The notes: generated from the sequence alone by a model not told the origin. Positions 31,998-44,280 are shown, counted from the stretch's first letter. The stretch: DNA of 64,000 nucleotides from Blastocladiella emersonii ATCC 22665 (GCA_025594325.1 JANHCV010000009.1:620001-684000), one strand, 5' to 3'. Translations and numbers: made by a program.

Positions 31998-34519
31998 ATG
32001 AACCGCCGCCCCGCCGCCGCCGCCGCTGCCGCGCCCGCCGTGGACGCGGCCTTCCTGGCGCCCTTTGACCACGTCCCTGCGCCGGGCCAGCTGGTCCCGC
32101 GGCCGCCGTTCAGCGCGACGCTCGAGGACCTGCTCGTCGAGGAGGAGCTGTCGGCAGCCGACGCGGCCGCGCAGATGTCGGACGAGGACGACTACGCGGC
32201 GGCGCCGTTCATTGCCGAGGCCGACTACGCCAAGTGGTCCAAGCTGCCGCCCTTTGTCCCGTCTAAACCTATCAACCGCGCCGCGCTGCTGTCTTCCTCG
32301 AACGCGGCGCCGATGGGAGCAGCGGCTGACCCGCGCCGCCGCCCGGCCTCGGCGTCGGCCACGGTCGCCCCTCCGCAGCCACACGCGTTCCCGCCGCCGC
32401 CCGCGCAGGTCGTGGACGTGTCGTCGGCCGAGACGTCGCCGATGCACATGATGGTCGACCCCGCGCCGCCGATGCATCCACCGGCGCCCGTCGCACGGCT
32501 CCCGCCAGTCCCACCCGTGCGCCCCGCGCCGGTGCCGATCCAGACGACGTTCACGGCGATCCAGCCGATCGGGAACAGCACTGCGGGGATGCTCCCGCTC
32601 GCCGGGCCCGCGCCCATGGTGCCGCCGCCGCACATGCCGCCGAACGGCGGGTTCCTCGGGCTCAGCGCGATGCCGGGGATGCCCGGGATGCCGGGGATGC
32701 CGGGCGCCGCGTTCGGGGTCCCGATAATGGACCTGAACGCGAACGTGATCCACGCCGCCGCGCCGCCTCCCGCCGCCCTGTCCGAACCCGCGCCGGTCCC
32801 CGAACCTCTCCCGCCAGCGCCGCCAGCGCCGCCTGCGCTCCCGGCGCTCCCGGCGCTCCGCATGGCCGAGAACGGGATGCCGTACTCGATCATCACGCGG
32901 CAGCAGCACGCGCTGTACCTGGACCTGGACCGGCGCGCGGCGTTGGGCGAGCCGCTCGCGCCCGACGAGCTCGCCATCTTCGCGCCGCTGCGCCAGCTCG
33001 TAGACATGGAGCGCACCGCGTACCGCGACTGTATCCGCGGCAAGCTCGCCGCCATGGCCGACCGGTACGCGGCGGTCCACGAGGCCGTGGAGCCCATGTT
33101 GCTGGAGAGGGCGAGGGAGGCGATGAAGCGCGTGTTGCAGTATTCGGTACGTCTCTCTCTGCGGGATTCTGTGTCGCGACGAGCGCTCACCTCGCGCGAG
33201 TGTACTTGTAGCCAAAGTACACGACCCGCGGCGGATGGAACGCCCTGACCGTCGCCCCACCTCCCCCTCTGCCCTCCCCGCCGCCGCCGCTCACGACACT
33301 CGCCGCGGCGGTCCCGGAACCGCAGTTCGTCATGGACCGGTTCCGCGAGCTTGACGTCGACATCTCCATGGACGTGCGCCCGTACTGGTCCGCGACCGCG
33401 CTCCCCGTCGCCTCGCACGACGCGGTCCTCGCGGACCTCCTCACATCCAACCGCGCGCGCGTCGCCGTGACCTCGGGCACCCTCGCCGCGCTGACCTCCG
33501 CGTTCGCCGAGATCCACCTGTTCGGCGGGTGCCGCTCCGACTCGCTGTTCCCCGTCACCATCCGCCGCAACCCCGCCGGCGCGACAACGGCCAGCATCGA
33601 CAAACCCCTCCCAAACCCGCGCCCGACGCCTCGCTCGCTCGTCCGGCGGCACCTGCAGTCCGCGGTCCGCATGGCCGGCACGCTGACCCCCGGCGCGCCC
33701 GCCGTGTACCGCGCGTGGACGCCCGAGCCGGGTCTGACGGTCGCCGTCCGCGCGCGCGTCGACGGCGCGCACGGCGACCGCGTGAAAGTCAACGTCGAGT
33801 ACGCGGCGGAGCTCGGCCGCGAACACGTCCCGACGCCCGACCGCGCCAAGCTGTGGTGCCAGGCGTGGGTGCGTGGCGCGCCCGCGCTGCTCGCGCGCGT
33901 GCACCCGTTCTCGGGCCAGGTCGTGGGTGTCGAGCGGCCGGCGCACGAGGAGATCGCGGCGGCCGCGTTGCCGGGTGGCGACGCGAAGCTCGCGGTCGAT
34001 TTTTTGCGGCATGTGTTCGCCACGGTTCTCGCTCTCCCCGCAGGCGAGGACGAGCCCGTTGGGCACTACCTCCTGGCAACCAAGACCGGCTCACCCCGCG
34101 TCTTCGTGCTGCACGCGGGTGCGCGACCCGACGGGAGCGGCGCGTGCGACCTCGACATCTCCGCGGCGGCGCGCGCGGGCGTCGAAGTCGTCGTGCCGCC
34201 GCGGCCCGAGGACCGGATCGTTCCGCTCGAGTGGAACGGCGAGCCGGGGCAGGTGCCGGACACGTTCCCGCTGCCGCCGCTCGAGGGCAACGAGGCACCG
34301 GTGCAAGATGCCCCGGTGGCGGTGGAGGCGCCTGCCGCCGCTGCGAAGAGGAAGGCCAAGAAGAAGAACAAGGGCAAGAAGAAGGCCGCCGCGAAGGGCA
34401 CAGGGGCTGACGCTGGGCTCGCGGTCGCCGCGGCAGCAGCAGCAGCAGCCGCCGCCTCGGTGCCCGTGGTCGACGCGGCGGCGAGTATGGCGGAGCAGCT
34501 GCAGTACGACAGCGAGTAG
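31998..34519 (+). CDS. proline-rich protein, possibly NARG2/ICE2-like
   Basis: Two exons, 31998-33146 and 33212-34519 (intron GTACGT...TAG, 65 bp, phase 0). About 818 residues. The N-terminus is Ala/Pro-rich and disordered with acidic DEDDYAAAPF. A proline-rich middle includes a PGMPGMPGMPG run. A helical block 'YSIITRQQHALYLDLDRRAA' plus LDRRAALGEPLAPDELAIF is followed by ERTAYRDCIRGKLAAMADRY. The second exon opens 'PKYTTRGGWNALTV' and has a beta-rich domain (FVMDRFRELDVDISMDVRPY, 'LPAGEDEPVGHYLLATK'), then a Lys-rich stretch (KRKAKKKNKGKKKAAAKG) that may be a nuclear signal, and an Ala run. The order 'helical block, then a domain ending in GHYLL and a basic tail' reminded me of little elongation complex subunit 2 (NARG2/ICE2), but I hold this weakly. 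Confidence 0.6.
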
Positions 34520-34614
34520 CAGTAGCGTGTGCGCGAACGGAACAGGTGGCAGGGTAAATATAAAACGATGAGAAAACGACAATGTGGAGGGGGCTAGACA
34601 AATGTGAGCTGAGC

Positions 34615-36850
34615 CTACGCGACGGGCAACTGTTCGAGCGGCAACGACGCCGCGGGCGCCGCCGCGGGTGCAGGTGTCGCGGCCGTGGACCCGTAGTAGT
34701 CCTGGCGCGACCACCGGTCCTCGGGGTAGTAGGCGGCGACGACGGTGCGGCCGCGGTACGCGCGCCCGGCAATGTTACGCATGGCCGTCTGGCAGTCGAA
34801 CTTGTCCTCGAAGGCGACAAACACCTGGACTAGCGCGGGCGGCGCGTCGGGCGACTCGGCGGGCCGCGGGATTACGACTTGCGAGATGCGCCCGTGCTGC
34901 GCGCACTCGTCGCGGACGTCGGCCAGGAGGTCTAGACAAGTCGGGGGTCAGTTCGCTGTCTCGCACGTAGTTCCCACAAGGAAGCGTACCCTCGTAGTCC
35001 TGCTGGTTCCGGATCTCCTCGAACGGCGCGAGGTTGAGGAGGAGCATGACGCGGGACAGCTCGCCGATCCCGCCGGCGCACGCGAGGGCCATGCCGAGGT
35101 TCCCGTTTGGCGCGGCGGCCGCACCACCGGGGTGGTCCATGGCGCCAGCGTCAGCGCGGGGCGCGGCGGCAGCGCGGCCGCTGGATCCGGCGCGCTGGAC
35201 GACGAGGCGGCGGTCGCCGATCTCCATGCCGTTGAGCGACTCGATGGCGACGTCGGCGATAGCCGAGTCCTCGAACTCGCAGAAGGCGTAGCCTTTCGAC
35301 TCGCGGCGCTCGTTGTCCATGATGAGGTTAAACGTGCGCAGCTCGCCAAAGGCCGCCAGGAGCTCGCGGACCTGGTCCTCCTGCAGGTTGCGTGGGATGC
35401 CGCCAATGAACAGCTTGTCCGGGTTGGTCGAGGCGACATTGCTGCCGCCGGCGGGGCCGAAGATGAGCGGCTCGTCGGCGCCGAGCGTCGGGACGTAGTC
35501 CTTGGGCCGCTTGATCTTGAGCGGGTTGCCGCCGTAGCTGACGCCGTCGAGGAACAGCGAGTGCGCGGCGTCGACGGGCTCGCGGAACTCGATGAAGGCG
35601 AAATTGCGCTCCCCACCAAACGACGCCGAGATGGCCGACGCGTTCCACCCGTTGCGCTCCATTTCGCGGTTGACGAAGGCGAGCAGGTCGGCCTCGGCCA
35701 CGTTGCGCGGCAGGTTGCCGAAGTAGATGCGGCGGGCCTGGCGGTCGCGCGTCATGAAGGGCGGCGGGCCGCGGTCGCCGCCGAGGTGCATGCGCTGCGA
35801 CTTGAGCGCGCCCATTTGCTCGAGCAGGTGGCCCGGCTGCATCTTGAGCACGGCCTTGTGCGAAGGGAGCAGGAAGTCGCCTGCACGCGGGGTGCGGGTT
35901 AGCTACGGACGGCAGACACGACGAGTAAGAGTAGACGGACCAGTCTCCTTGGCGGCCTCAGCGGGCGTGTTCTCGAACCCGGGTGGCGGCTGGTCCCACA
36001 GCTTGAGTCGGCGCGGGCGCTTGTCGAGCGGGACGGTGCCGGGCGGTGGGCTTGGCGACCGGTAGCGGCCGCCGGCGTGCGAGGACCCACCAAAGCTGTA
36101 GCCAAAGCCCTTGTCGCGGCCGAGCTCGGGCTCGTTGCGGCCGCCACGTCCACGCCCGCCGCCACCACCGCCGTGGCCTCCTCCCCAGTCATCGCGGGGA
36201 TAGTCGCGCGGGCCGCCGTAGCGGTCGCGGGACCGGGAGCGGCGGCGGTAGTCGTCGCGCTCGCGCGACCGGCGGCGGTGCGACCGGTCGTAGTCGCGGT
36301 CGCGGTCGCCGCCGCGGTCGTACCCGCTGCTGCGGTCCGAGTCGCGGTGGCGCGGGCGCTCGCGGTCGCCGCGGTCCCCACGGTCACGGTCGCCGCGGTC
36401 AGCGCGGTCGCCACGGTCGCTGCGCTCGGCGCGTTCGCGGTCTCGCGGCTCGGCGCGTTCACGCGGATCAGCACCACGGTCGCTGCGCTCGCGCGGGTCG
36501 CCACTGCGCTCAGTGCGTTCGCGGGGATCAGCGCCACGGTCGGTGCGTTCGCGGGGGTCACCGCCGCGTTCACGAGGGTCGCCGCCACGTTCACGGGGAT
36601 CACGCTCGCGCTCACGGTCGCGGTCGCTGCGCTCGTAGCCGCGTTCGCGGTCACCACGGTCGCCGCGGTCGGCGGTGCGGCTGGACCGCTCGCCGTTACC
36701 GCGGTCGTCGTCGCGGCGGGACCGCTTCCGGTCGCCCCCGTCGTCGTCGGTGCGGCCAGAGGCGGAGGCGTGCTCGGACATGGAGCGCTTGAGCAGGTTG
36801 CGCAGGCCCTCGGCCGAGGCCACGGGGTCGTAGCCTGGCGCGGCGGACAT
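34615..36850 (-). CDS. splicing factor U2AF large subunit
   Basis: Recognises the polypyrimidine tract at 3' splice sites in the nucleus, with the small U2AF subunit and SF1 as partners. Three exons: 36850 to about 35940, about 35882 to 34995, and about 34934 to 34615; introns begin GTCCGT and GTACGC. The N-terminal 230 residues form an Arg/Asp/Glu/Ser-rich region with about a dozen DPRERG/DRGA-type repeats, then an RS part (RRRSRERDDYRRRSRSRD) and a Gly-rich linker. A W-containing segment (RLKLWDQPPPGFENTPAEA) matches the U2AF35-binding/linker region. RRM1 shows RIYFGNLP and FAFIEFR; RRM2 shows KLFIGGIP and GYAFCEFE; the C-terminal UHM shows VMLLLNLAPFEEI and VFVAFEDKFDCQTAM, with YRGRTVVAAYYPEDRW at the end. 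The Asp-Arg repeat expansion replaces the usual plain RS domain. Confidence 0.93.
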
Positions 36851-38358
36851 TGTCGGGGTCGATGCGTTCGGTTGCTGGTGCAGGTGGGAATTCGTTGCAG
36901 CTAGTGGCGGCGCTTAGCGGGCCGGATCCGTTGCGGGGTGTGCGATATTGTGGGCGGATGAAGCGGGGGCGACGCGAACTGGGCGCGCCGCGAAAAGTGA
37001 AAACCGCGGATTCGCGATCCCCCCGCCCCCACGTGCTTAGTCGCACCCGCCACGTGCGTGTGAAAACCCGGGCTGGGGAGACGCGTCGCGTGGCCGCGCG
37101 TTCACCCTCATCACTCATCGTGACGTGGCGTCGTCCCCCGATCGCCGACGCGTCGCGTTCGCTGCTGAGCGCGCGCCGCTCATCTTCGAAGCCTGAGACA
37201 GTCGCGGACAGCAGCGTGGGGTGCAGCTCATGGACTTGGCCCGTGGCCTGAACCCGGCCTGGGTCGGGCGGGGCGAGCGGCCTCGTGCTTGTTGCCGACC
37301 TGCCCGGTCGGGCCGCGCGTGTCTCGCACGCCGCTCGCTGGCTGGGAACGCGCCGTCCGGTCCCTGACGCATCAGCGGTCGCATCACGGCCTGCCCTGCA
37401 AGCACGCTCGGCCGGTCGGGCTGCTGTTCGCACGACGGGACCGTGCGTGCTTCGGCCGTGGGACCCGCCGGTCGCCGCCGCGCCTGCTGCCGGCCGGAAC
37501 GACCGCACCTCAGGCGCCGGCCGCACGTCGCGATCGGTGCCGCGCACGCCCTGCCCCGCCCTCGCCCTCGCCGCCGCCGCTGGCCGTGCGCCTGGCCCGA
37601 CCGCGGCACCCCCCCTGATCCCATCACTCGCGCCCATCACTATCCCGCGACGAGGTCGGTGCGCTGTCAGTCATCACTCTCGTCAGCCACCGCGAGCCGT
37701 GAGAAGCGCTTCGCCACGCGCCGCCGTCCCGCGCGAGCGAGCTGGGAGACTTCTTGTCCCGCGCCGCGATCCCCACCTCGCCCGGCCACCGCCGCCACCA
37801 CCGCCGCCGCACCCTCATCCTCGACCTCGCGCCGACGCGAAACAAGCGCGCGCTCGCGCTCGCGCTCGCGGGCTCGTCGTGTCTCCCGCCACGGCCGCAA
37901 GTGGCTCGGCCACGGCCAGCTGCCGTGCAAAAAGTGCATACACCGTGTCCACTTGACCCGGCCTGCCGCCCCCATCGTTGCTGCTTTCGCCTTCCGCCAC
38001 ACACACGCCGCGCGCGCTTGCCTCACGCCCCGTCTGTCTCCCAACCTCGTCATTATCACGCCGCCCGCCTGCTGCGCCGCCTCTCGGCCCGCCCGCTCGT
38101 GCTTCGCTTGCTGACCTCGCTGAGCATCGGAGACCGACCCGCTCTCTCGCATACATCCACTCTAGACTCGCGCGATTGCACCCTTCGCCATCCGTGACGC
38201 CGTCCTCGACGCCCGCGCATCCCCGCCGACCGCGTCTGCATCCGTGTCTCCCGCATCCTCCCCCTCGAAGAACATCCGCGCCGCGACCGACTCGTAGCTC
38301 CCGCCATCATCCGGCCTCGCCTCGCTTGCGCCTCGTAGCCGCAGCAGCCGCCACCACC
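36851..38358. other. divergent promoter region between U2AF and PHD gene
   Basis: 1.5 kb of very GC-rich sequence without a protein-like frame; translated frames are Arg/Ala/Pro shadows. It should contain both divergent promoters and a long 5' leader for the PHD gene. C-rich tracts increase toward 38360. Confidence 0.5.
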
Positions 38359-41300
38359 ATGGCCGGCCCGCTCGACCCGCGGCACCTCCCGCCGACGCCC
38401 GACAGCGACGCCGACCAAGTCACGCCGCACGCAATGCCGCTGCACCCGCGGTCCGCCGCCGCCCTGCACTCGCACTACCACCCGGCCGCCGCCATCATCA
38501 CCGCCATGCCTCCCTCCTCGTCGTCGTCGCCGTACCACGCCGCGACCCGATCGCCGCCCACACCCGGACTCGGGTTCGGCCTGGCCATCGACTCGCCCTA
38601 CGACACGCCCGACTACGCCTTCACGCTGCCGCCCATCTCGGCCCACGCCACCTTCCCGAACATCTTCGGCTCGAGCTTCCCGACGCTGCCGCCCCTGCGC
38701 ACCGACGACGTGCTGCCGCCGAGCCCGAGCGCGCTCTCCTTCAACCGCAACTCGACCGACGCCGAGCTCGGGTTCATCTCCACCGACTCGAGTGCTGGGT
38801 CCTCGAGCTCGTCGCTGTTCGGCGCCTACTCGTCGTCGACGCGGTCTGTGACGTCGCGCCGGTCGCGATCCGTCGGGCACCGGCCGCAGTCGCCGAATGG
38901 CGGTAATCCTGCGGTACGCGTCCTGACTATGCTCTTGACCATGACCATGGCCATCGCCAACTCACCTCGCATCCCCGATCCACTCCCTCGCGTGCTCGAT
39001 CTAGGCCCAGGTCCCCGCCGTCTGCTGCGTGTGCCTACAACGCAACGACAAGAAGTGCGCCGAGCCCGAGGCCGCCGGCGAACTGCTCGCGTGCTCGAAC
39101 CCGCGCTGCGACGTGGTCGTCCATCCCGGTACGGCTTCCTTCGCGGCCATGGCCACCGTGACCATCAACTCACCACGTTTCTCGCGTAGATTGCTACAAG
39201 CTCGCCAATTGCACGCCCCGAAACCCCGGCTCGCTGATGCGCAAGTCGCCCGTCAAGAGCCCGCGGGGCTCGCCGGCCAGCGCGTCGCTGTCGCTGTCGT
39301 CGGGCCGCTTCTCGCCCTACAAGTCGCCCGCTGTGCACTCCCGCACCGTCGAGCGCAGCGGCGACTGGCAGTGCGACCGGTGCCGGTCCATTCGCGCGTG
39401 CGACGTGGTACGGTTTCTCGCTGCTCATCCCCTCCATCACGCACGCTGACCCCCTGCTCGCGGACCTGTAGCGCTGCGCGGTGTGCCCGAACTTGCACGG
39501 CGCGCTCAAGCAGATCCCGTGGTCGCCGGGCACCTGGGTCCACGTCGTGTGCTCAAAGTACTTTGACGAGGCCGCCGCGCACGCGGACCGGATGCCGGGT
39601 AGCGGCGGCAGCGCCAGTTGTGCTGGGATCGACCGCGCGGGCCTGCCGCGGCCGCCGAGCTTCCTCCTGCCCGCGAACGCGTCCATGTCGTCGATCCCGC
39701 TCACTGACGCGCGGTCTTCGGTACGCTCGATTGATGGAATTCCTTGGTCGGGTTGCGGCTAACTCGGAGCGGCGACGTGTAGGACCGGTGCTACCTCTGC
39801 TCCCACCCGAGCGCGGCCATCTACGGGTCGCTGCTGGTACGCTCGCTCAACTCGGTCGGTCCCATGGCCCGAAGACTGATCCACGCCGCCGTCTAGTCCT
39901 GCCACGCGCTCGAGTGCCACAACCACTTCCACGCGTCGTGCGCGCACTTTCGCGGCATCCACGCGTCGTCGTGCGACACCATCTACTGCGAGGACCACTG
40001 CCCGCGGAAACCCGTTCACCAGGTACGCCTTGCCACCTCGACGGCGCTCGGCTCCATCTCACACCACCCGATCTCGTAGAGCGCATGGGCGACGTGGTCC
40101 GCCGAACTCGCGCGCCTCTCGCAGAGGCCGCCCGCGATCCAGCTGCCGCGGTCCGAGCCGCCTCAGGTACGCGACTTTCCCGCTCTCTCTACCGCGCGGC
40201 GTGCGCCGCTGACATCTCGCCGTACGTATCCGACCAGTTCATCGCGTGGTGCAAGGACGACGACACCCTCGACGACGTCGACCTGATGATGGGCGCGTCG
40301 CCGGACCTGACGGCCGCCGTCAAGCGCGAGATCCTCGACGCCGAGCCTGGCGCCGTCGCGGTCCCGCAGCCGCCGCCCACCCCGTCATCGGCCCGTCGGA
40401 CTCTCGCCCCGCGCGACATGAGCATCGACGACGACGAGGTGGACTCGGCGCCCGGCAGCGCGTTCGCGTCGAGCGGCGACGACGAAACGAGCGACGGTGC
40501 CCACGTGCACACGCAGACCATCGAGCCCGTCTTCGTGTCGCCATCTACGGGCGGCATCGTCAAGACCAAGCCGCCGCGCGCGGGGATGGTGTTTGTCTCG
40601 GACTCGAGCGCCGACGACTACGACGAGGAAGCCGACGAGTACCGCTACGACCCGACCTCGAAACCTGCGCGCACTACTACGACAACACGGCCGTCGCGCG
40701 CCGCGCCCCGGTCCCGCGCGGCGCGGACGCAGCCCGGCGGCGGAGTCGGGCGCATGGTCGACCACGACTATGACGGCGACGGCGACAATGGCGACCCGCT
40801 GCAGGTCCTCGCGAACCAGGCGCAGCGCAGCCGCGAGCGCATGCAGCCCCTGTAGGCGCCGACGTCGAGTGCTGCGCGTCTCGCTGCGCCGCCGCCCGGC
40901 GCCGTCCCCGGGGTGTTCGTCCCGCCGCCACCGCCGACCCACATGCCGGACACCAACATGTACGACATGCTCGGGCCCGGCCTCGTGTCGCCCTCGCATA
41001 CCGCAGCGCTCGAGGCCCCGCCCCGGTCCCCGGCGGCGCCGGCGCCTATGACCGCCGCGGCGCTGCTCGGCCACAGCAGCAGTTCCCCACCCTCGTCCCC
41101 CACTTCGCCCGCGACGTCGGTCGCGCTGGGCCCGCACGAGTCGTACACGCTGTCGGACTTTGACGCGCCGGGTCGGCAGCCGCTGTGGCTGTCGCGCCGG
41201 GTCGAGGATTTCGCGGACGTGGTGGCGGCGCACGAGGCGGCGGCCGGGCCCGACAACGCGCGCGACGAGGCGGACCGGATCCGCGGGCCCGACGACCTGT

Positions 41301-42043
41301 ACTGGACACGTTGCGCAATTCGGGCCTCCCCCCGAATTCTGAAAGGCTGGGCGCGTCACGCGACGCGCCGAACCGCAACGCAAGCGACCTGCCACGCCTC
41401 TCGACGAGCGCTGCACTCGCGACTCCCTGCAACGCGAGGGCCGAACTCTCAGGCCTCGCTTCCACGCGTCGGCCGCGTTCCGCGAGCGGCGACATGGGTG
41501 GCAGGTCGCGGCGGCGCCCGCAAGCTGGCAGCGGCGCAGGTCGCGTGGACGCGCCAGCCTTTCAGGATTCGGGGGGAGGCCCGAATTGCGCAACGTGTCC
41601 ACTCGCCGCGGTGGACGCGCGGGAAAGGCGCGGATAAGGTCGCCCTGTGCCGGCTGTGTCCGCCCGAGCCCGGGTTCTGGCGCAAGTTGCGGTGTTCGCA
41701 GTTCTGGTTCCATGTACGACGCGTGGACCGTCTCGTCGGCGACGTTTACTGACATCCCCCAAACTTGTAGCTCCAGTACCACCACGACGTCTGCGCCGTG
41801 ACGGGCCGGCCGTACCGGGCGCCGCTCAAGTACCGGCATACGGAGGTGCGGACGCGCGAGGTGCGTCCGCCCGGGTACGTGCCGACGGCGGGCAGCGGCA
41901 ACCGGCTCGTGCGCGAGGGCTGGTGCGCCGACTGCAACGACTGGGTCGCGCTCGACTCGGTGCGCAACGGGCCCATGAAGGCGGCCGAGATCCTCTGGTT
42001 CAAGCACGCCAAGGATTGTCAGAAGGGGACGGGCGGCGCTTAA
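38359..42043 (+). CDS. PHD/extended-PHD protein with Rua1-type C-terminal domain
   Basis: Probable nuclear chromatin reader or transcription regulator. About ten exons; first exon 38359-38913, then 39011-39128, 39190-39407, 39472-39720, 39783-39836, 39897-40022, 40080-40166, about 40237-40804, 40856-41713 and 41771-42043. Every junction keeps phase. A PHD finger is split over exons 2-3 (CCVCLQRNDKKC, 'LLACSNPRCDVVVHPDCYKL'). A C2HC knuckle plus extended PHD spans exons 3-6 (CDRCRS, CAVCPNLHGAL, 'WVHVVCSKYF', DRCYLCSHPSA, 'CHNHFHASCAHFRG', 'IYCEDHC'), like the PZP unit of BRPF/Jade/Nto1 proteins. The C-terminus has 'ALCRLCPPEPGFWRKLRCSQ', FWFH/LQYHHDVC and 'CADCNDWVAL...WFKHAKDC', the fungal Rua1 C-terminal pattern. 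A TAG at 40853-40855 is removed if a 51-bp GTCCTC...TAG intron is spliced. A MITE lies in exon 9. The splicing around 40850 is the weakest link; two genes are the alternative. Confidence 0.68.
41303..41601. mobile_element. 299-bp MITE inside PHD/Rua1-type gene
   Basis: Terminal inverted repeats of about 48 bp: left 41303-41351 begins TGGACACGTTGCGCAATTCG, and right 41554-41601 is its reverse complement with about one mismatch and one length difference. The interior is GC-rich with a smaller inverted pair (GCGACCTGCCA / TGGCAGGTCGC). No transposase. A target duplication is not obvious. Confidence 0.85.
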
Positions 42044-42133
42044 TGGGTTGTGTATTGACTGTGCAAGGACGATGGGATGGTGTTGAGTGGAGGATGACGA
42101 AAGTAAATCGTTTGTTTGACTCGTCGTCGTCGT

Positions 42134-44280
42134 CGATCATGCGTTGCGGTCCTGCGGGCGGCTACACACGGGGCGGGTCGTGGCCATGGTCAGCGTCCGT
42201 GGTCGGTGGCCACGGCGCGGAGCGGGAGTGAAACGTACAGGTACGGGATGCCAAGCGCGGCAAAGATCTCCTCTTCGCTCGAGCACGCGATGCGGGTACC
42301 CTCGGTGAGCTTCTCGCCCTACATGACACGCGCGACGAGTTGGTCAGTCAGATCGCGGCGGGCCCAGCGGCACCACTGCGGCGCACGCACCTTGTACCGG
42401 ATCACGTCCTTGTACAGCCCGTGGTGGTTGAGCGACATGCCCTTGCGGCTGGCGAGCAGCCGCATCGACCGGTTGAACAGGTCGCTGCCCGTGAAGTACA
42501 GCAGCGCGGCGCCGCGCTCTTCCCACGGCACCCAGAGCAGGTCGAGGCGGCGTGCGCGCGCACCGGGGCGCGGCAGCCGCGCGATGCCCATGAACTTTTC
42601 GTCGACGTGCGCGGCCTCGACCAGGTCCTCGATGATCACGCCCGCGCACGTCAGCTGGTTCACGATCAGCGAGAGCAGCGGGACGCGCGAGCGCGGCGGG
42701 TTCGGGTGCGAGCTAGAGTTGGGATCGCGTCAGCGGCAGGCGGGTCGCGCGAGAGAGTGAGAGAAAAACGTACAGCAGGACGTCGACGTCGCCTGACGAC
42801 GCGGCGCCGCGGCGGTAGCTGCCCATGCACACGGCCTCGATCCCGGGTACGACGGCGCGGGCGACCTCGAGGACCGCCATGTAGAGGTCGTGGACCTCGT
42901 CGCGCGGGATGCGCAGCTGGAGGTCGTCGTAGTACTTGACGCCAATCTTCTGGACGCGCGACAGGACCCCGAGGTCGTCGCGGCGCGCGTCGTCGAGCGT
43001 GCGGTACCCCTTGGCGTACCACTTGCGCGCCGTCTGCGGTCCGACGCCGTGGATCTTGGCGAACAGGAGCATTGTGTCCTCCCACTCCGGTTTCGTCGCA
43101 AACACCGCGTCGCACGTGCCCGTCTGGCAGATCTGGTCGATCTTGGCCAGGAGTTTCTCGCCGACGCCGTTCACCTTGAGCTTGGTCGCCTTGAGCTGGT
43201 CGGCCGAGGTCACGCGGAAGTCGAGCCGCTTCAGCGCCGTGATCGCCTTGCGGTACTGGATCGCCCGGAACGTGTCCTCGCGCCGGTTCGACATCTCGTG
43301 CCGCTGCTGCAGGATATCGAAGACGGACGTGATGTGCTTGTTGCGGTTGCGCGGACGCGTCGACGACGGCGCCATGCACTGCCAGTGGCTCTTGGGCACC
43401 GCCTGCTGCGCCGCCGCGAGCGTCACGGGCGTCACGGCGTCGGCGGAGCCGGGCGCGGGCGCGGCGGAATCGGTGAGGGTCGACGAGGCGAGCGCGTCGG
43501 CCAGGCGCTCGGCCAGGTCGTCGTCCTCGCTGTCGTCGTCTACATGACGGCGCGCAAGGTGGGTGAGCCGGGACACAGTGCGCGGTTGGCGAGGGAGGAA
43601 GCGTACGATGCGAAGCATCGCCATCCTCCTCGTCGCCATCGGCCGTCATGTCGACCGTCTCGACCACGGGCTGCGCGGCGGGTACCGCGGGGGCCGGGCT
43701 CGGCTTGGCCACGGGTACCGATGGCACAGGCGCCGCCGCGGCGGGCGGCTTCATGGTGGCCTTGCCCTTGCCCTTGGCCGCGGGCGCGGCCGGCAGCGCA
43801 ATCTTGATCTCGTAGTCCTCGATGGGCATCAGGCGGCACTTCTACACTCACGCGCACACCGCGTCAGCTCTCACCCTCGCCGTCGCAGCGACCCGAGAAC
43901 CCCGTCCGTACCGTGACGCTCTTGGCGACCCACTCGAGCTTGACACACTTCTTGGTCGCCTGCACGGCACCCTGGTCAGCTCCACCCTCACCTCCCATCC
44001 CCCTCAACGCACATACCCATCGGCTGTCCGTCGGCGACCACTCGCTCTCCTCAAGAATCGCGTCGCGCGCGAGCCCCGTGACGACGATCCCGGCGAGGCT
44101 CGCGTGGTTGACGAGCTTGCCCGCGCGCTCGGATATCGCCTTGCGCATCACCTGGGCGTGCGCCGGCGACAGGCCCTTTGACAGAACGTGGATCGGGCCG
44201 GCGGTCGCGAACACGCGCGGTAGCGCGGTGGGCGGCGAGGCGCGCCGCGTGGTGCTGCGCGCGGGTTGCGTGCGTGGCAT
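42134..44280 (-). CDS. pol4: family X DNA polymerase (Pol4/Pol lambda-type) with BRCT domain
   Basis: Gap-filling polymerase for base-excision repair or end joining in the nucleus. Seven exons on the minus strand from the ATG at 44278-44280; introns start GTATGT, GTACGG, GTACGC, GTACGT, GTGCGT and GTACGT. The N-terminal BRCT domain has 'GPIHVLSKGLSPAHAQVMRK', VTGLARDAIL and 'KKCVKLEWVAKSV', then a Pro/Ala/Lys linker. Then comes the 8-kDa domain (RAIQYRKAITALKRLDFRV), the HhH 'KLKVNGVGEKLLAKIDQI' and a second HhH 'FAKIHGVGPQTARKWYAKG'. The palm has GSYRRGAASSGDVDVLL (two metal-binding Asp in DVD), with the third Asp in RRLDLLWVPWEE, and the thumb has 'MSLNHHGLYKDVIRYK' then GEKLTEGTRIACSSEEEIF. 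The last intron joins LGIPYL to RPQDRNA, the usual family terminus. All catalytic residues are present. It converges on the PHD gene 91 bp away. Confidence 0.9.

Noticed and set aside
34066-36904. Long Ala/Val- or Arg-rich frames opposite the U2AF and neighbouring genes
   Set aside because: Antisense shadows of GC-rich codons; the opposite strand carries clear RRM domains.
40855-40913. Splitting the PHD gene into two genes at the TAG
   Set aside because: The frame is the same on both sides and a 51-bp GT...TAG interval removes the stop in phase; no promoter-like gap lies between. Kept as an alternative in the gene entry.
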